Below, piece after piece: positions 24,765-34,315 of a stretch of DNA of 64,000 bases. Under the pieces are notes generated by a model that did not search any database, was not told the DNA's origin, and saw only the letters and a program-made list of their open reading frames with translations. Where the stretch lies: contig NZ_CP109137.1 of NCBI RefSeq assembly GCF_035918095.1, forward strand, positions 4,466,001 through 4,530,000, in the 5' to 3' direction. The stretch is from Streptomyces sp. NBC_01750 (GTDB lineage: Bacteria > Actinomycetota > Actinomycetes > Streptomycetales > Streptomycetaceae). Positions within the stretch are counted from its first letter, which is position 1, and the number at the start of each line of letters is the position of its first letter. A program made the position numbers and the translations under genes.

Positions 24765-27101
24765 GTGGCCAAGGCGGCAGACTTCAAGGGGATGAGTCCT
24801 TCTCCTGCCCGCCGGTGGCTGCGACGCACAGCCTCCGTGATCACCGGCGCCCTGCTCGTGGCCGGACTGCTGTGCGGTCCTGCCGCCCCTTCTCCGTATG
24901 CCGCCGAGACCGCCGAAGCCGCCACAAACTCCCGCACGGTCGATGTGTCTCTCGACACTCTTACACCGGTCGCCCCCGGTAAGAGCGACACACTCACCAT
25001 CTCCGGCTCGGTGTACAACAAGGGCAAGCAGACCGTCACCGACGCTCAAGTCGATCTTCGGGTGGGGCCGACACTGTCCAGCAGGACCGCCATCGACCGT
25101 GTCGGCGCGCGGACCGGCTATGCCTCGGGTATCGATGGTGCGCCGGTCGACGGCAAGTACACGGTCAAGATCCCGAAGCTCCCCTCACACATCAGCCGCG
25201 ACTTCACACTGTCGGTCCCGGTGAGTGATCTCGGGCTCGACGACGACGGCGTCTACCAGCTCGGTGTGTCCCTGTCCGGTCAGACCCCGGCCGAGCCCTT
25301 CGACCATGTGCTGGGCATCGAGCGCACCTTCCTGCCCTGGCAGCCCGAGGCCACAGCGAAGAAAACCCAGTTCACCTATCTTTGGCCGCTGATCTCCTCC
25401 ACGCACCTCACCGCGGAAACAGGGTCCGACGAGCAGCAGACCCCGGTCTTCGAGGACGAGACTCTGGCCAGGGAACTTGCCCCCGGCGGGCGGCTCGAGC
25501 AGCTCGTCTCGCTCGGCAGCGATCTGCCCGTGACCTGGGTCATCGACCCGGATCTGCTGGCCACCGTCGATGCGATGACAAGGAACTACCGGGTCAAGAA
25601 CGGGACCACCACAGTCGCGGGGAAGAACCAGGCCCTTGCCAAGCGGTGGCTGCGCTCCGTCGAAGCCGCAGTGCAGGGGCGCAAGGTCGTCGCCCTGCCG
25701 TTCGCCGACCCTGATCTGGCGTCCCTGGCACACCGCGGCAAGGACGTCTCCGGCTCGCTCAGCCATCTGCAGCCGGCCACCGAAGTCGCGGAGACGACGG
25801 TGGAGACGATCGTCCATGTGAAGCCGACCGTCGACTTCGCCTGGCCGGTGGACGGAGCGATCGACTCCTCGATCATCGATGTCGCCACTTCCGCCGGCGC
25901 CCACAAGGTGATCGCCCGCAGCGACAGCCTGCGGGACGACCTGTCGTACACGCCCAGCTCGGCGCGGCCGATCGGCGGCGGGACGACGGCCGTGGTCGCC
26001 GACGACCGGCTCTCCACCGCTTTCCAGGGCGACATGCTCACGACCGGATCTTCCACTCTCGCGGTGCAGGAGTTCCTCGCTCAGACGCTCGCTCTGACGC
26101 TGCAGGCCCCGGCCAAGGAGCGGAGCATCGTCGTCGCCCCGCAGCGGATGCCGACGGCGTCCCAGGCGCAGTCCATGGCCCGCGCCCTGAAGGCCCTCAA
26201 TGCTCAGCGCTGGACCCGGCCACTCGACCTGGTCGCAGCCGCGGGCGCCAAGCCTGACGCCGATGCCACGACCAGAGTGCCGCCCTCCTCCCGCTACCCC
26301 GGTCAGCTGCGGAAGCAGGAGCTGCCGGTCCAGGCCTTCCAGGACATCCGGACCACACAGAGCACCCTGGACAACTTCAAGGTCATCCTCACCGCACAGG
26401 ACCGGGTGGTGACGCCCTTCGGACGGGCGATCGACCGGGAGATGTCCACGTCCTGGCGCGGCAGCCCAGCGGCGGCCCAGCAGTACCGCGACCGTGTGCG
26501 GACCTACCTGCAGAGCCTCACCGAAGAGGTGCAGCTGATCGAGAAGTCGCAGGTGACCCTGTCGGGGCGCAGTGCGACCATCCCGGTCACCGTGCAGAAC
26601 AAGCTGGTCCAGGGCATCGACCATCTGGTGCTCCGGCTGAAGTCGGACAACCCCACCCGCCTCAGCCTCGACGACGACAAGGGCATCGCCGAGCAGCCGA
26701 TCAAGGTCGAGGGCGGCCACAGTCAGTCGGTGAAATTCGCCGCTTCGGCCAACGCCAACGGCCCTGTGCAGATGACGGCCCAGCTCTACACCGAGGACGG
26801 CAAGCCGTACGGCCTGCCCATGGAGTTCACGGTGAAGGTATCCGAGATCACACCGACTGTGATGCTCGTCATCGCGGGAGGTGTCCTGCTGCTCGTCCTC
26901 GCAGGCGTCAGGATGTACAGCCAGCGCAAGCGCGCGGCTGCCCGCGAGGCGGCCACGGAGGACGCAGAGGCTGCTGAGGGCACTGAGGGCTCGGAAGGTG
27001 ACATCGACAGCCCCGATCCCGGGCAGGCGAGTGACCCGACACCGGACACCGGACCGGAAAGCGGCGACCCGTTGGACACGGGTGAGAAAGTGGACCGTTG
27101 A
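24765..27101 (+). CDS. DUF6049 family secreted/membrane protein
   Basis: 778 residues from GTG at 24765 (the region between cca and this start is otherwise non-coding). An N-terminal signal-like helix (about 20-45) ends in PAAPSPYAAETAEA. A large extracytoplasmic part includes a beta-sandwich-like start (VDVSLDTLTPVAPGKSDTLT), a central domain with VTWVIDPDLLATVDAM and HVKPTVDFAWPVDG, and a C-terminal helix MLVIAGGVLLLVLAGVRMY followed by an acidic cytoplasmic tail. It sits immediately before murJ, as Rv3909 does before the murJ homologue in mycobacteria. That conserved position suggests a cell-wall role, but the activity is unknown. Confidence 0.85.
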   Translation: MAKAADFKGMSPSPARRWLRRTASVITGALLVAGLLCGPAAPSPYAAETAEAATNSRTVDVSLDTLTPVAPGKSDTLTISGSVYNKGKQTVTDAQVDLRVGPTLSSRTAIDRVGARTGYASGIDGAPVDGKYTVKIPKLPSHISRDFTLSVPVSDLGLDDDGVYQLGVSLSGQTPAEPFDHVLGIERTFLPWQPEATAKKTQFTYLWPLISSTHLTAETGSDEQQTPVFEDETLARELAPGGRLEQLVSLGSDLPVTWVIDPDLLATVDAMTRNYRVKNGTTTVAGKNQALAKRWLRSVEAAVQGRKVVALPFADPDLASLAHRGKDVSGSLSHLQPATEVAETTVETIVHVKPTVDFAWPVDGAIDSSIIDVATSAGAHKVIARSDSLRDDLSYTPSSARPIGGGTTAVVADDRLSTAFQGDMLTTGSSTLAVQEFLAQTLALTLQAPAKERSIVVAPQRMPTASQAQSMARALKALNAQRWTRPLDLVAAAGAKPDADATTRVPPSSRYPGQLRKQELPVQAFQDIRTTQSTLDNFKVILTAQDRVVTPFGRAIDREMSTSWRGSPAAAQQYRDRVRTYLQSLTEEVQLIEKSQVTLSGRSATIPVTVQNKLVQGIDHLVLRLKSDNPTRLSLDDDKGIAEQPIKVEGGHSQSVKFAASANANGPVQMTAQLYTEDGKPYGLPMEFTVKVSEITPTVMLVIAGGVLLLVLAGVRMYSQRKRAAAREAATEDAEAAEGTEGSEGDIDSPDPGQASDPTPDTGPESGDPLDTGEKVDR

Positions 27102-27146
27102 GCGATGTCTTGGCCGGCCGGCCGGGGACGATGAGGTGGGGTAGCA

Positions 27147-29300
27147 ATGAACGCGCCGTACGACGGTGACCGCGGTCAGGGCGCGGGCGGAGACCCGGTA
27201 GACCAGGTTCCTGCTCCGCCGCCGCAGCCTGCCCCGGACCCGTACACACAGGACCCGTACGTCCAGGACGCCTACGCCCGTGATCCGTACCAGGCGCAGG
27301 ATCTGTCCGCCCAGGACCCGGTGGCGGAGGCGCTCTACGACCGCGCCTCGCACCCGCCGCCGGCTCCGGGCACGTATCCGGAGCCGCAGGCGCTGTACCA
27401 GCAGCCGCCGACTCCGCAGCATGCCCCGGACCCCCGTGTCTGGGCGCAGACCCCGCCGCCCGAGCCCGCCGGACCGTCGCGTCATCTGCCGTACGGGGAG
27501 AACGCCGGCACCACCCAGTTCACGGGCGTGGACGATTTGGTCACCCGGGCAGTCGAGGAGGAACCGGAGCCTGACGCGTTCGCGCACCTTTTCCGGGACC
27601 AGCAGGCCTCGGGTCAGCCCTCGCCCGATTCCGAGCCGATCCCGGCGACGCCCGCCCCCAAGAAGGCGAGCGGCCGGGTCTCCGGCCTGATGAAGTCCAG
27701 CGCGGTGATGGCGGCGGGCACCCTGGTCTCCCGACTCACCGGCTTCGTACGCAGCCTGGTTATCACCGCTGCGCTGGGCGCCTCACTGCTCGGTGACACC
27801 TACACCGTGGCGTACACCCTGCCGACGATGATCTACATCCTCACCGTTGGAGGCGGCCTCAACTCCGTCTTCGTGCCGCAGCTGGTGCGCTCGATGAAGA
27901 ACGACGAGGACGGCGGCGAGGCTTATGCCAACCGTCTGCTCACCCTCGTCATGGTGGCGCTCGGAATCATCGTCGCCATCGCGGTATTCGCGGCACCGCT
28001 GCTCATCCATCTGATGTCGGACACCATCGCCAGCAGACCGGCGGCCAACAGCGTCGCTGTGACCTTCGCCCGGTACTGCCTGCCCACGATATTCTTCATG
28101 GGCGTGCACGTGGTGATGGGCCAGATCCTCAACGCACGTGGGAAGTTCGGCGCGATGATGTGGACTCCGGTCCTCAACAACATCGTCATGATCGCCACAT
28201 TTGGCCTGTTCATCTGGGTCTACGGCACCTCTGCCGAATCCCAGATGGGTGTCCAGACGATCCCGCCGGAGGGTGTCCGGCTGCTGGGCATCGGGACCCT
28301 GCTCGGTCTCGTCGTCCAGGCCCTGTCGATGATCCCGTATCTGCGCGAGACAGGGTTCCGCTTCCGTCCCCGCTTCGACTGGAAGGGCCACGGGCTCGGC
28401 AAGACGGTCAAGCTGGCCAAGTGGACCGTGCTGTTCGTTCTTGCCAACCAGGCGGGTGTGCTGGTCGTTACCCAGCTCGCCACCGCCGCCGGTGAGGCTT
28501 CCGGAAGGTCGGGCGCCGGTATCCTCGCCTACACCAACGCCCAGCTGATCTGGGGCATGCCGCAGGCCATCATCACCGTTTCGGTGATGGCCGCCCTGCT
28601 GCCCCGCATCTCCCGCGCCGCCCACGACAACGACCCGGGGGCCGTGCGCGACGACATCTCGCAGGGCCTGCGGAACTCTGCGGTCGCCATCGTCCCGGTC
28701 GCGTTCGCATTCCTCGCCCTCGGCGTCCCGATGTCCACGCTTCTGTTCGCCTCCAGCGGCCTGGAGTCTGCCCGGGGGATGGGCTTCATCCTCATGGCGT
28801 TCGGTCTCGGCCTCATCCCGTTCTCCGTGCAGTACGTCGTACTGCGCGGCTTCTACGCGTACGAGGACACCCGCACGCCCTTCTACAACACCGTCATCGT
28901 CGCCGGGGTCAATGCAGCCGCCTCCGCGCTCTGTTACGTGGTCCTGGCGCCCCAGTGGGCGGTTGTGGGTATGGGCGCCTCGTACGGGCTCGCCTACGCC
29001 GTGGGCGTGGGCGTTGCCTGGCGTCGGCTGAAGAACCGGCTGGGCGGCGACCTGGACGGCTCCCGCATCATGCGTACGTACACCCGGCTCGGCATGGCCT
29101 CCGTCCCGGCGGCGATCACCGGCGGCGCGGTCGCCTTCTTCATCATGAAGGCCCTCGGCAACGGCGCCGGAGGCTCACTCGTCGCGCTGGTCGCCGGCGG
29201 GATCATGCTGCTTGGCGTCTTCTTCGTCGCCGCGAAGCGGATGCGCATCGACGAGCTCAACGCCCTGGTAGGCATGGTCCGTGGACGCCTCGGACGCTAG
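27147..29300 (+). CDS. murJ: Lipid II flippase MurJ with long cytoplasmic N-tail
   Basis: 717 residues. The first 175 are a disordered Pro/Gln/Tyr/Asp-rich tail. The MVF-fold core follows with 14 helices, starting SAVMAAGTLVSRLTGFVRSL, the signature of the family, whose Arg residues line the lipid II cavity. Further markers are GDTYTVAYTLPTMIYILTVG and VPQLVRSMKND. It flips lipid II across the membrane for wall synthesis. It begins 45 bp after the DUF6049 gene. Unlike the mycobacterial homologue, no pseudokinase is fused; it is the next gene instead. Confidence 0.94.
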   Translation: MNAPYDGDRGQGAGGDPVDQVPAPPPQPAPDPYTQDPYVQDAYARDPYQAQDLSAQDPVAEALYDRASHPPPAPGTYPEPQALYQQPPTPQHAPDPRVWAQTPPPEPAGPSRHLPYGENAGTTQFTGVDDLVTRAVEEEPEPDAFAHLFRDQQASGQPSPDSEPIPATPAPKKASGRVSGLMKSSAVMAAGTLVSRLTGFVRSLVITAALGASLLGDTYTVAYTLPTMIYILTVGGGLNSVFVPQLVRSMKNDEDGGEAYANRLLTLVMVALGIIVAIAVFAAPLLIHLMSDTIASRPAANSVAVTFARYCLPTIFFMGVHVVMGQILNARGKFGAMMWTPVLNNIVMIATFGLFIWVYGTSAESQMGVQTIPPEGVRLLGIGTLLGLVVQALSMIPYLRETGFRFRPRFDWKGHGLGKTVKLAKWTVLFVLANQAGVLVVTQLATAAGEASGRSGAGILAYTNAQLIWGMPQAIITVSVMAALLPRISRAAHDNDPGAVRDDISQGLRNSAVAIVPVAFAFLALGVPMSTLLFASSGLESARGMGFILMAFGLGLIPFSVQYVVLRGFYAYEDTRTPFYNTVIVAGVNAAASALCYVVLAPQWAVVGMGASYGLAYAVGVGVAWRRLKNRLGGDLDGSRIMRTYTRLGMASVPAAITGGAVAFFIMKALGNGAGGSLVALVAGGIMLLGVFFVAAKRMRIDELNALVGMVRGRLGR

Positions 29301-29418
29301 GGCAGCGAGTACCGCACAACCATCGTCGGCCGCCGTGTGTCGTGCATAGCGGCCGACTGTGGGCACAATTGGCATGGCTGTTGGATAGGGCGCAACGGAT
29401 GGGGAGGCAGGAGCGACG

Positions 29419-31119
29419 GTGGCGGAACGTAGCACGGCTGCCGTCGACGTGGCCGAGAACAGCGGAGACGAACCGCTGACCGCGCAGGCGGACAAGGCCA
29501 CGACCGACGGGGCGGCGGAATCCCAGAACTCGGCGGAGAAGACCGCACCGGACACGGGCAGCGAACGGCAGGACACCGAACCCGCCATCGCGGCACCCGA
29601 ACTGCACAGTGGCCACAAGCTCGCCAGACGCTACCGCCTCGAGGAGTGCGTCACCCGTCTGGACGGATTCAGCAGCTGGCGTGCTGTCGACGAGAAGTTG
29701 CGTCGTGCGGTAGGGGTGCATCTACTCCCGGCCGATCACCCGAGGGCGCGCTCCGTGCTCGCGGCGGCCCGCTCCTCCGCGCTCCTCGGCGACCCTCGTT
29801 TCGTACAGGTCCTGGACGCCGTCGAAGAGAACGACCTCGTCTACGTCGTCCACGAGTGGATTCCGGACGCGACCGAGCTGACGGCTCTGCTCGCCATGGG
29901 CCCCATGGAGCCTCACGACGCGTACCAGCTGGTCGACCAGCTCTCCCAGGCCATGGCCGCGGCGCACCGTGAGGGCCTTGCCCACCTCAGGCTCACCCCG
30001 GGCGCGGTGCTGCGGAGCTCCACCGGGCAGTACCGGATCCGCGGCCTCGCGGTGAACGCCGCTCTGCGCGGAATCACCGCCGAGGGGCCACAGCGCGCCG
30101 ACACCGAGGCGATCGGTGCGCTTCTCTACGCGGCACTGACGCATCGGTGGCCGTACGAGAACGACGCGTACGGCCTCTCCGGGCTGCCCAAGGGCGTGGG
30201 GCTGCTCGCCCCCGACCAGGTGCGGGCCGGCGTTCACCGCGGTCTCTCGGAACTCGCCATGCGGGCCCTGGTCAACGACGGTGCCACCGCCTCCCGCCAG
30301 GAGCCGCCGTGCACCACGCCCGACGAGCTGGCCAAGGCCGTGGCGGCGATGCCACGCATCCGCCCGCCGGAGCCCGCGTTCGCCTCACCACCGGAGTACC
30401 AGCGCACGACCTACCAGCAGGGCAACTACGCCCGTCCTGCGTCCCGCCCGGGCACAAACACTGCCCAGCCGGTTCCCGCCCCTCCGGCACCGCTCCAGAG
30501 CCGCACCGGCAAGGTCCTCAAGTGGACCGTGGCCGCGCTTCTCATCGCCGCGCTGGGGCTGGGCAGCTGGCAGGTGGCGGACAAGCTGATCGACCGCGAC
30601 AAGGACCGCGGCGATCCGGGCAACTCGCAGACGGACAGCGGCGAAAAGAACGCGGCGCCCGCTTCCGGCAAGCCGGTCGCCATCGCCGGTGCCCGTGACT
30701 TCGACCCGTTCGGGGACCATTCCGAGAAACCGGCCGGGATAAAAGACAGCTACGACGGCAACCCTGCGACGTACTGGACCACCGACGGCTACTTCCAGAG
30801 CGGGGACTTCGGACGGCTGAAGCCGGGCGTCGGCATCATTCTCGATCTCGGCAAGGTCCAGCAGGTCGGCACCGTGGACGTCTCGTTCCTCGGCGGAGAC
30901 ACCTCCGTGGAGCTGCGGGCAGCGTCCGAAGATGCCTCGTCCGAACCGACAACCCTCGACGGCTTCAAGAAGGTCGCCAACGGATCCGGTTCGAATGTGT
31001 CCCTCAAGCCCGGCGAGCCGGTGCGGGCACGGTACGTTCTGGTCTGGCTGACCAAACTGCCGCAGAGCGGCGAGGGCAACTTCCGGGGCAAGGTCTCGGA
31101 GATCAAGATCACCAGCTGA
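29419..31119 (+). CDS. Membrane pseudokinase with extracytoplasmic discoidin-like domain
   Basis: 566 residues. A kinase-like domain (about 65-300) begins HKLARRYRLEECVTRLDGFS. It is a pseudokinase: the HRDxKPxN loop is replaced by HLRLTPGAVLRSS and DFG by RIRGLAVN, so neither catalytic nor metal-binding Asp is present. A Pro-rich linker, one helix (TVAALLIAALGLGSWQVAD) and a C-terminal galactose-binding/F5-8C-like domain (DSYDGNPATYWTTDGYF, LGKVQQVGTVDVSFLGG) follow. In mycobacteria the same domains are fused to MurJ and recruit FhaA after phosphorylation. Start GTG at 29419 follows GGGGAGGCAGGAG. It likely regulates MurJ as a separate chain. Confidence 0.85.
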   Translation: MAERSTAAVDVAENSGDEPLTAQADKATTDGAAESQNSAEKTAPDTGSERQDTEPAIAAPELHSGHKLARRYRLEECVTRLDGFSSWRAVDEKLRRAVGVHLLPADHPRARSVLAAARSSALLGDPRFVQVLDAVEENDLVYVVHEWIPDATELTALLAMGPMEPHDAYQLVDQLSQAMAAAHREGLAHLRLTPGAVLRSSTGQYRIRGLAVNAALRGITAEGPQRADTEAIGALLYAALTHRWPYENDAYGLSGLPKGVGLLAPDQVRAGVHRGLSELAMRALVNDGATASRQEPPCTTPDELAKAVAAMPRIRPPEPAFASPPEYQRTTYQQGNYARPASRPGTNTAQPVPAPPAPLQSRTGKVLKWTVAALLIAALGLGSWQVADKLIDRDKDRGDPGNSQTDSGEKNAAPASGKPVAIAGARDFDPFGDHSEKPAGIKDSYDGNPATYWTTDGYFQSGDFGRLKPGVGIILDLGKVQQVGTVDVSFLGGDTSVELRAASEDASSEPTTLDGFKKVANGSGSNVSLKPGEPVRARYVLVWLTKLPQSGEGNFRGKVSEIKITS

Positions 31120-31144
31120 CGGCATCAGGGGAGGGGGCTCACCG

Positions 31145-31849
31145 TTGGACGACGCGACACTCGGCGACACAAGCGACCAGGACCTTCTGGCACGCCACGT
31201 CGCGGGGGACCCGGATGCCTTCGGTGAGCTGGTACGGCGCCACCGTGACAGGCTCTGGGCCGTCGCCCTGCGCACCCTGGGCGATCGTGAAGAGGCTGCG
31301 GACGCGGTCCAGGACGCTCTTGTCTCCGCCTTCCGGGCCGCCCATACCTTCCGCGGCCAGTCCGCCGTCACTACCTGGCTCCATCGCATCACCGTGAACG
31401 CCTGTCTCGACCGGGCCCGCAAGGCTGCCTCGCGGAAGACCTCCCCCGTCGACGACACCGAAAGGCTGGAGCAGCTACTTGAGCCTCATGAATCCGCCGA
31501 GGCTCCGGTCGAGCGTAAGGATGTCCACCGCGAACTAGTGGCCGCGCTGGCGAAGCTTCCCGTCGATCAGCGGGCCGCGCTGGTACTGGTCGATATGCAG
31601 GGCTACCCCGTCGCGGAGGCGGCCCGCGTCCTCGATGTGCCCACCGGGACCGTCAAGAGCCGCTGCGCGCGTGGGCGGGCGCGGCTGTTGCCCATGCTCA
31701 CTCATCTGCGGAGCGATACCGGGGATAACACCGAGGTCAGCATGGGAAGGAACCGGACGCCGGGGACATCCGTCCCACCGGCGTCGGGACAAAGGGACGC
31801 AGGGCCGAATGACCCTGCAGCTGTGAAGGGCGGAGGTGGGCGCGCGTGA
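31145..31849 (+). CDS. sigM: ECF RNA polymerase sigma factor SigM
   Basis: 234 residues. Region 2 is DQDLLARHVAGDPDAFGELV with the -10 contacting segment REEAADAVQDALVSAFRA. Region 4 has LPVDQRAALVLVDMQGYPVA and VPTGTVKSRCARGRARL. The last 45 residues are a variable tail. Start TTG at 31145 follows GGGAGGGGG. The stop overlaps the anti-sigma start (GTGA), indicating translational coupling. The position before rsmA, trxB and trxA matches SigM of other actinobacteria, an envelope/oxidative-stress sigma factor. Confidence 0.92.
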   Translation: MDDATLGDTSDQDLLARHVAGDPDAFGELVRRHRDRLWAVALRTLGDREEAADAVQDALVSAFRAAHTFRGQSAVTTWLHRITVNACLDRARKAASRKTSPVDDTERLEQLLEPHESAEAPVERKDVHRELVAALAKLPVDQRAALVLVDMQGYPVAEAARVLDVPTGTVKSRCARGRARLLPMLTHLRSDTGDNTEVSMGRNRTPGTSVPPASGQRDAGPNDPAAVKGGGGRA

Positions 31850-32751
31850 CATCCACAGCCGACACGGCTCAGCACCCTGACGTCTCGGAGATCTCCGACC
31901 TCACCGAAGGTCTTCTCTCGCCGGAGCGTACGGCCGATGTGCGACAGCATCTTGACGGGTGTCCCCTATGCGCGGATGTACGTACATCGCTCGAGGAGAT
32001 CCGTGGGCTGCTCGGCACGCTCCCCGGAGCGCAACGGATGCCCGCCGACATCGCCGGCCGTATCGACGCCGCTCTGGCCGCCGAGGCTCTTCTGGACGCC
32101 ACAGCGCCCGAAGAGTCCGCAGATGTTTCACGTGAAACAGCACCCGTCGCTCAGCAGACGGACATCACGTCGGCCGACCGGCCGGCGGGCCGCCCTCGCG
32201 CTGCCACCGGTCCCGGCCGCAGCCGCCAGACAAGGCGGCGGCGCCGCACAGCCGTCCTCGGTGCCGTCTTCAGCGCGGCCGCAGTAGGCGTCAGCGTCCT
32301 GCTCTTCCAGTCCCTGCAGTCCACCGGCGACAACAGCGCAGACTCCGCGAAGAAGGAGGCAAGCGTCAGCTCCGCTGCCGGTGGCACCCACGACTTCTCC
32401 GAGTCCGGACTCCAGGGCCGCGTGAAGGCTCTGGTCGCCACCAGCCCCCGTCAGGGGGAGCCCAGAATAGAGAAAGGGCCGTCTCTCGACACCGAGTCCA
32501 CCCCCGTCTCGCCCAAGCGCAAGCCGGGAGTGGGTGTGCCGCCCTGCATCCAGAAGGGCACCGGCCGGACTGACACTCCGATCGCCTTCGAGCGGGGTCG
32601 GTACAGGGGCAGTAATGCCTACCTCGTGGTGCTGCCGCACCCCACGGACAGCGGTCGGGTCCAGGCATATGTGATCGACGCCGCCTGCGTCGACACCGCC
32701 CCCGCGCCGACTGGCAAGCTGCTGCTGACGAACACCTACCCTCGCCGCTGA
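31846..32751 (+). CDS. rsmA: Anti-sigma factor RsmA of SigM, membrane-anchored
   Basis: 301 residues. The N-terminal anti-sigma domain holds HLDGCPLC, the HxxxCxxC motif of the ZAS family. In S. coelicolor the SigM partner RsmA is reported to bind a [2Fe-2S] cluster, so redox sensing is possible. One membrane helix is near TAVLGAVFSAAAVGVSVLL (about 140-160). The C-terminal domain is extracytoplasmic and has two Cys (PPCIQKG and DAACVDTAP) that could pair. The gene overlaps sigM by 4 bp. It carries an intact parS site in its coding sequence, read as VSRET. Confidence 0.88.
   Translation: MTSTADTAQHPDVSEISDLTEGLLSPERTADVRQHLDGCPLCADVRTSLEEIRGLLGTLPGAQRMPADIAGRIDAALAAEALLDATAPEESADVSRETAPVAQQTDITSADRPAGRPRAATGPGRSRQTRRRRRTAVLGAVFSAAAVGVSVLLFQSLQSTGDNSADSAKKEASVSSAAGGTHDFSESGLQGRVKALVATSPRQGEPRIEKGPSLDTESTPVSPKRKPGVGVPPCIQKGTGRTDTPIAFERGRYRGSNAYLVVLPHPTDSGRVQAYVIDAACVDTAPAPTGKLLLTNTYPRR
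32124..32139. promoter_or_regulatory. parS: parS site inside rsmA
   Basis: TGTTTCACGTGAAACA, a perfect 16-bp palindrome, is embedded in the rsmA coding frame where it encodes part of DVSRET. Confidence 0.9.
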
Positions 32752-32877
32752 CACACCCCTCTGCGCCACTCGGACGTACCGGGAATGCAAGCCCCGTAGG
32801 ATCCGTTGGGTGGGGTGAGAGTCATTGAACCGGCCCCCGTAGGCAGCAGGCAGTCCGCAGAAACGAGGAAACAACCC

Positions 32878-33852
32878 GTGAGCGACGTCCGTAACGTGAT
32901 CATCATTGGCTCCGGGCCCGCCGGCTACACGGCCGCGCTGTACACCGCGCGCGCATCGCTGCAGCCGCTGGTGTTCGAGGGGGCCGTCACCGCCGGCGGT
33001 GCACTGATGAACACGACGGAGGTGGAGAACTTCCCCGGCTTCCGCGACGGCATCGTGGGCCCGGACCTGATGGACAACATGCGCGCACAGGCTGAGCGCT
33101 TCGGTGCCGAGCTGGTCCCGGACGATGTCATCTCCGTCGACCTCACGGGCGAGATCAAGACCGTCACTGACACGGCAGGCACCGTTCACCGTGCCAAGTC
33201 CGTGATCGTCACCACAGGTTCGCAGCACCGCAAGCTCGGTCTGCCGAACGAGGACGCGCTCTCCGGACGCGGCGTCTCGTGGTGCGCGACCTGTGACGGC
33301 TTCTTCTTCAAGGACCAGGACATCGCCGTGATCGGCGGCGGTGACACCGCGATGGAGGAGGCCACCTTCCTCTCCCGCTTCGCCAAGTCCGTCACCATCG
33401 TCCACCGCCGCGACACCCTGCGCGCCTCCAAGGCCATGCAGGACCGCGCCTTCGCCGACCCGAAGATCTCCTTCGCCTGGGACAGCGAGGTCGCTACGAT
33501 CCACGGCGAGCAGAAGCTCTCCGGTCTGACCCTGCGCAACACCAAGACCGCCGAGACCTCTGAACTTCCTGTGACAGGACTGTTCATCGCCGTGGGCCAC
33601 GACCCGCGCACCGAGCTCTTCAAGGGCCAGCTCGAGCTGGATGACGAGGGCTACCTGCAGGTCGAGGCGCCGTCGACGCGTACCAACCTGACCGGTGTCT
33701 TCGGAGCGGGTGATGTCGTCGACCACACCTACCGTCAGGCCATCACCGCAGCCGGCACAGGCTGTTCCGCCGCCCTCGACGCTGAGCGCTTCCTCTCTGC
33801 GCTCTCCGACGGCGAGAACGCCGCCGAGCCGGAGAAGACTTCCGCGGTCTGA
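32878..33852 (+). CDS. trxB: Thioredoxin reductase
   Basis: 324 residues, a homodimeric FAD enzyme passing NADPH electrons to thioredoxin. FAD-binding: [20 protein letters not shown] at the N-terminus. The redox-active pair is Cys136/Cys139 in [15 protein letters not shown]-binding is in [19 protein letters not shown]. The C-terminal [20 protein letters not shown] completes the FAD site. GTG at 32878 behind ACGAGGAA is the start; the frame is open 24 codons earlier without a better site. It precedes trxA by 55 bp and is likely SigM-controlled in part. Confidence 0.96.
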   Translation: MSDVRNVIIIGSGPAGYTAALYTARASLQPLVFEGAVTAGGALMNTTEVENFPGFRDGIVGPDLMDNMRAQAERFGAELVPDDVISVDLTGEIKTVTDTAGTVHRAKSVIVTTGSQHRKLGLPNEDALSGRGVSWCATCDGFFFKDQDIAVIGGGDTAMEEATFLSRFAKSVTIVHRRDTLRASKAMQDRAFADPKISFAWDSEVATIHGEQKLSGLTLRNTKTAETSELPVTGLFIAVGHDPRTELFKGQLELDDEGYLQVEAPSTRTNLTGVFGAGDVVDHTYRQAITAAGTGCSAALDAERFLSALSDGENAAEPEKTSAV

Positions 33853-33907
33853 CCCCGCCCCCTGCACCATCCCCCTCACACTCCCGCAATGATGTAAGGA
33901 GGCCGCC

Positions 33908-34240
33908 GTGGCCGGCGCCCTGAAGAACGTGACCGATGAGACCTTCGAAGAGGATGTCCTCAAGAGCGACAAGCCCGTACTGGTCGACTTCTGGGCTGCC
34001 TGGTGCGGCCCCTGCCGCCAGATTGCGCCGTCCCTCGAGGCCATCGCAGCCGAGCACGGCGACAAGATCGAGATCGTGAAGCTCAACATCGACGAGAACC
34101 CGGCCACCGCTGCCAAGTACGGGGTCATGTCCATCCCTACGCTGAACGTCTACCAGAACGGCGAGGTTGCCAAGACGATCGTCGGTGCGAAGCCGAAAGC
34201 CGCGATCGTCCGCGACCTCGAGGGCTTCATCGGCGAGTAG
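33908..34240 (+). CDS. trxA: Thioredoxin
   Basis: 110 residues of the thioredoxin fold. The active site is VDFWAAWCGPCRQIAPSLE with Cys33 and Cys36. The cis-Pro is in GVMSIPTLNVYQNGE. Start GTG at 33908 follows AAGGAGGCCGCC. It receives electrons from TrxB immediately upstream and reduces cytoplasmic disulphides. A parS site and a strong terminator follow its stop. Confidence 0.97.
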   Translation: MAGALKNVTDETFEEDVLKSDKPVLVDFWAAWCGPCRQIAPSLEAIAAEHGDKIEIVKLNIDENPATAAKYGVMSIPTLNVYQNGEVAKTIVGAKPKAAIVRDLEGFIGE

Positions 34241-34251
34241 TGCCGCGCCGC

Positions 34252-34267
34252 TGTTTCACGTGAAACA
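34252..34267. promoter_or_regulatory. parS: parS site (ParB-binding)
   Basis: TGTTTCACGTGAAACA, a perfect 16-bp palindrome, lies 11 bp after the trxA stop and 1 bp before its terminator stem. Confidence 0.9.
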
Positions 34268-34268
34268 C

Positions 34269-34303
34269 GAATGGGCTCATCCCCGTGAGGGATGAGCCCA
34301 TTC
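34269..34303. terminator. Bidirectional terminator between trxA and GNAT gene
   Basis: A perfect 15-bp stem (34269-34283 with 34289-34303) around a 5-nt loop separates convergent genes. Confidence 0.82.
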
Positions 34304-34315
34304 TCGCGTTCATAC

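Noticed and set aside
25185..27587. An 800-residue minus-strand open frame
   Set aside because: Antisense shadow of the DUF6049 gene running into the murJ 5' region; Arg/Gly/His-rich with no family motif.
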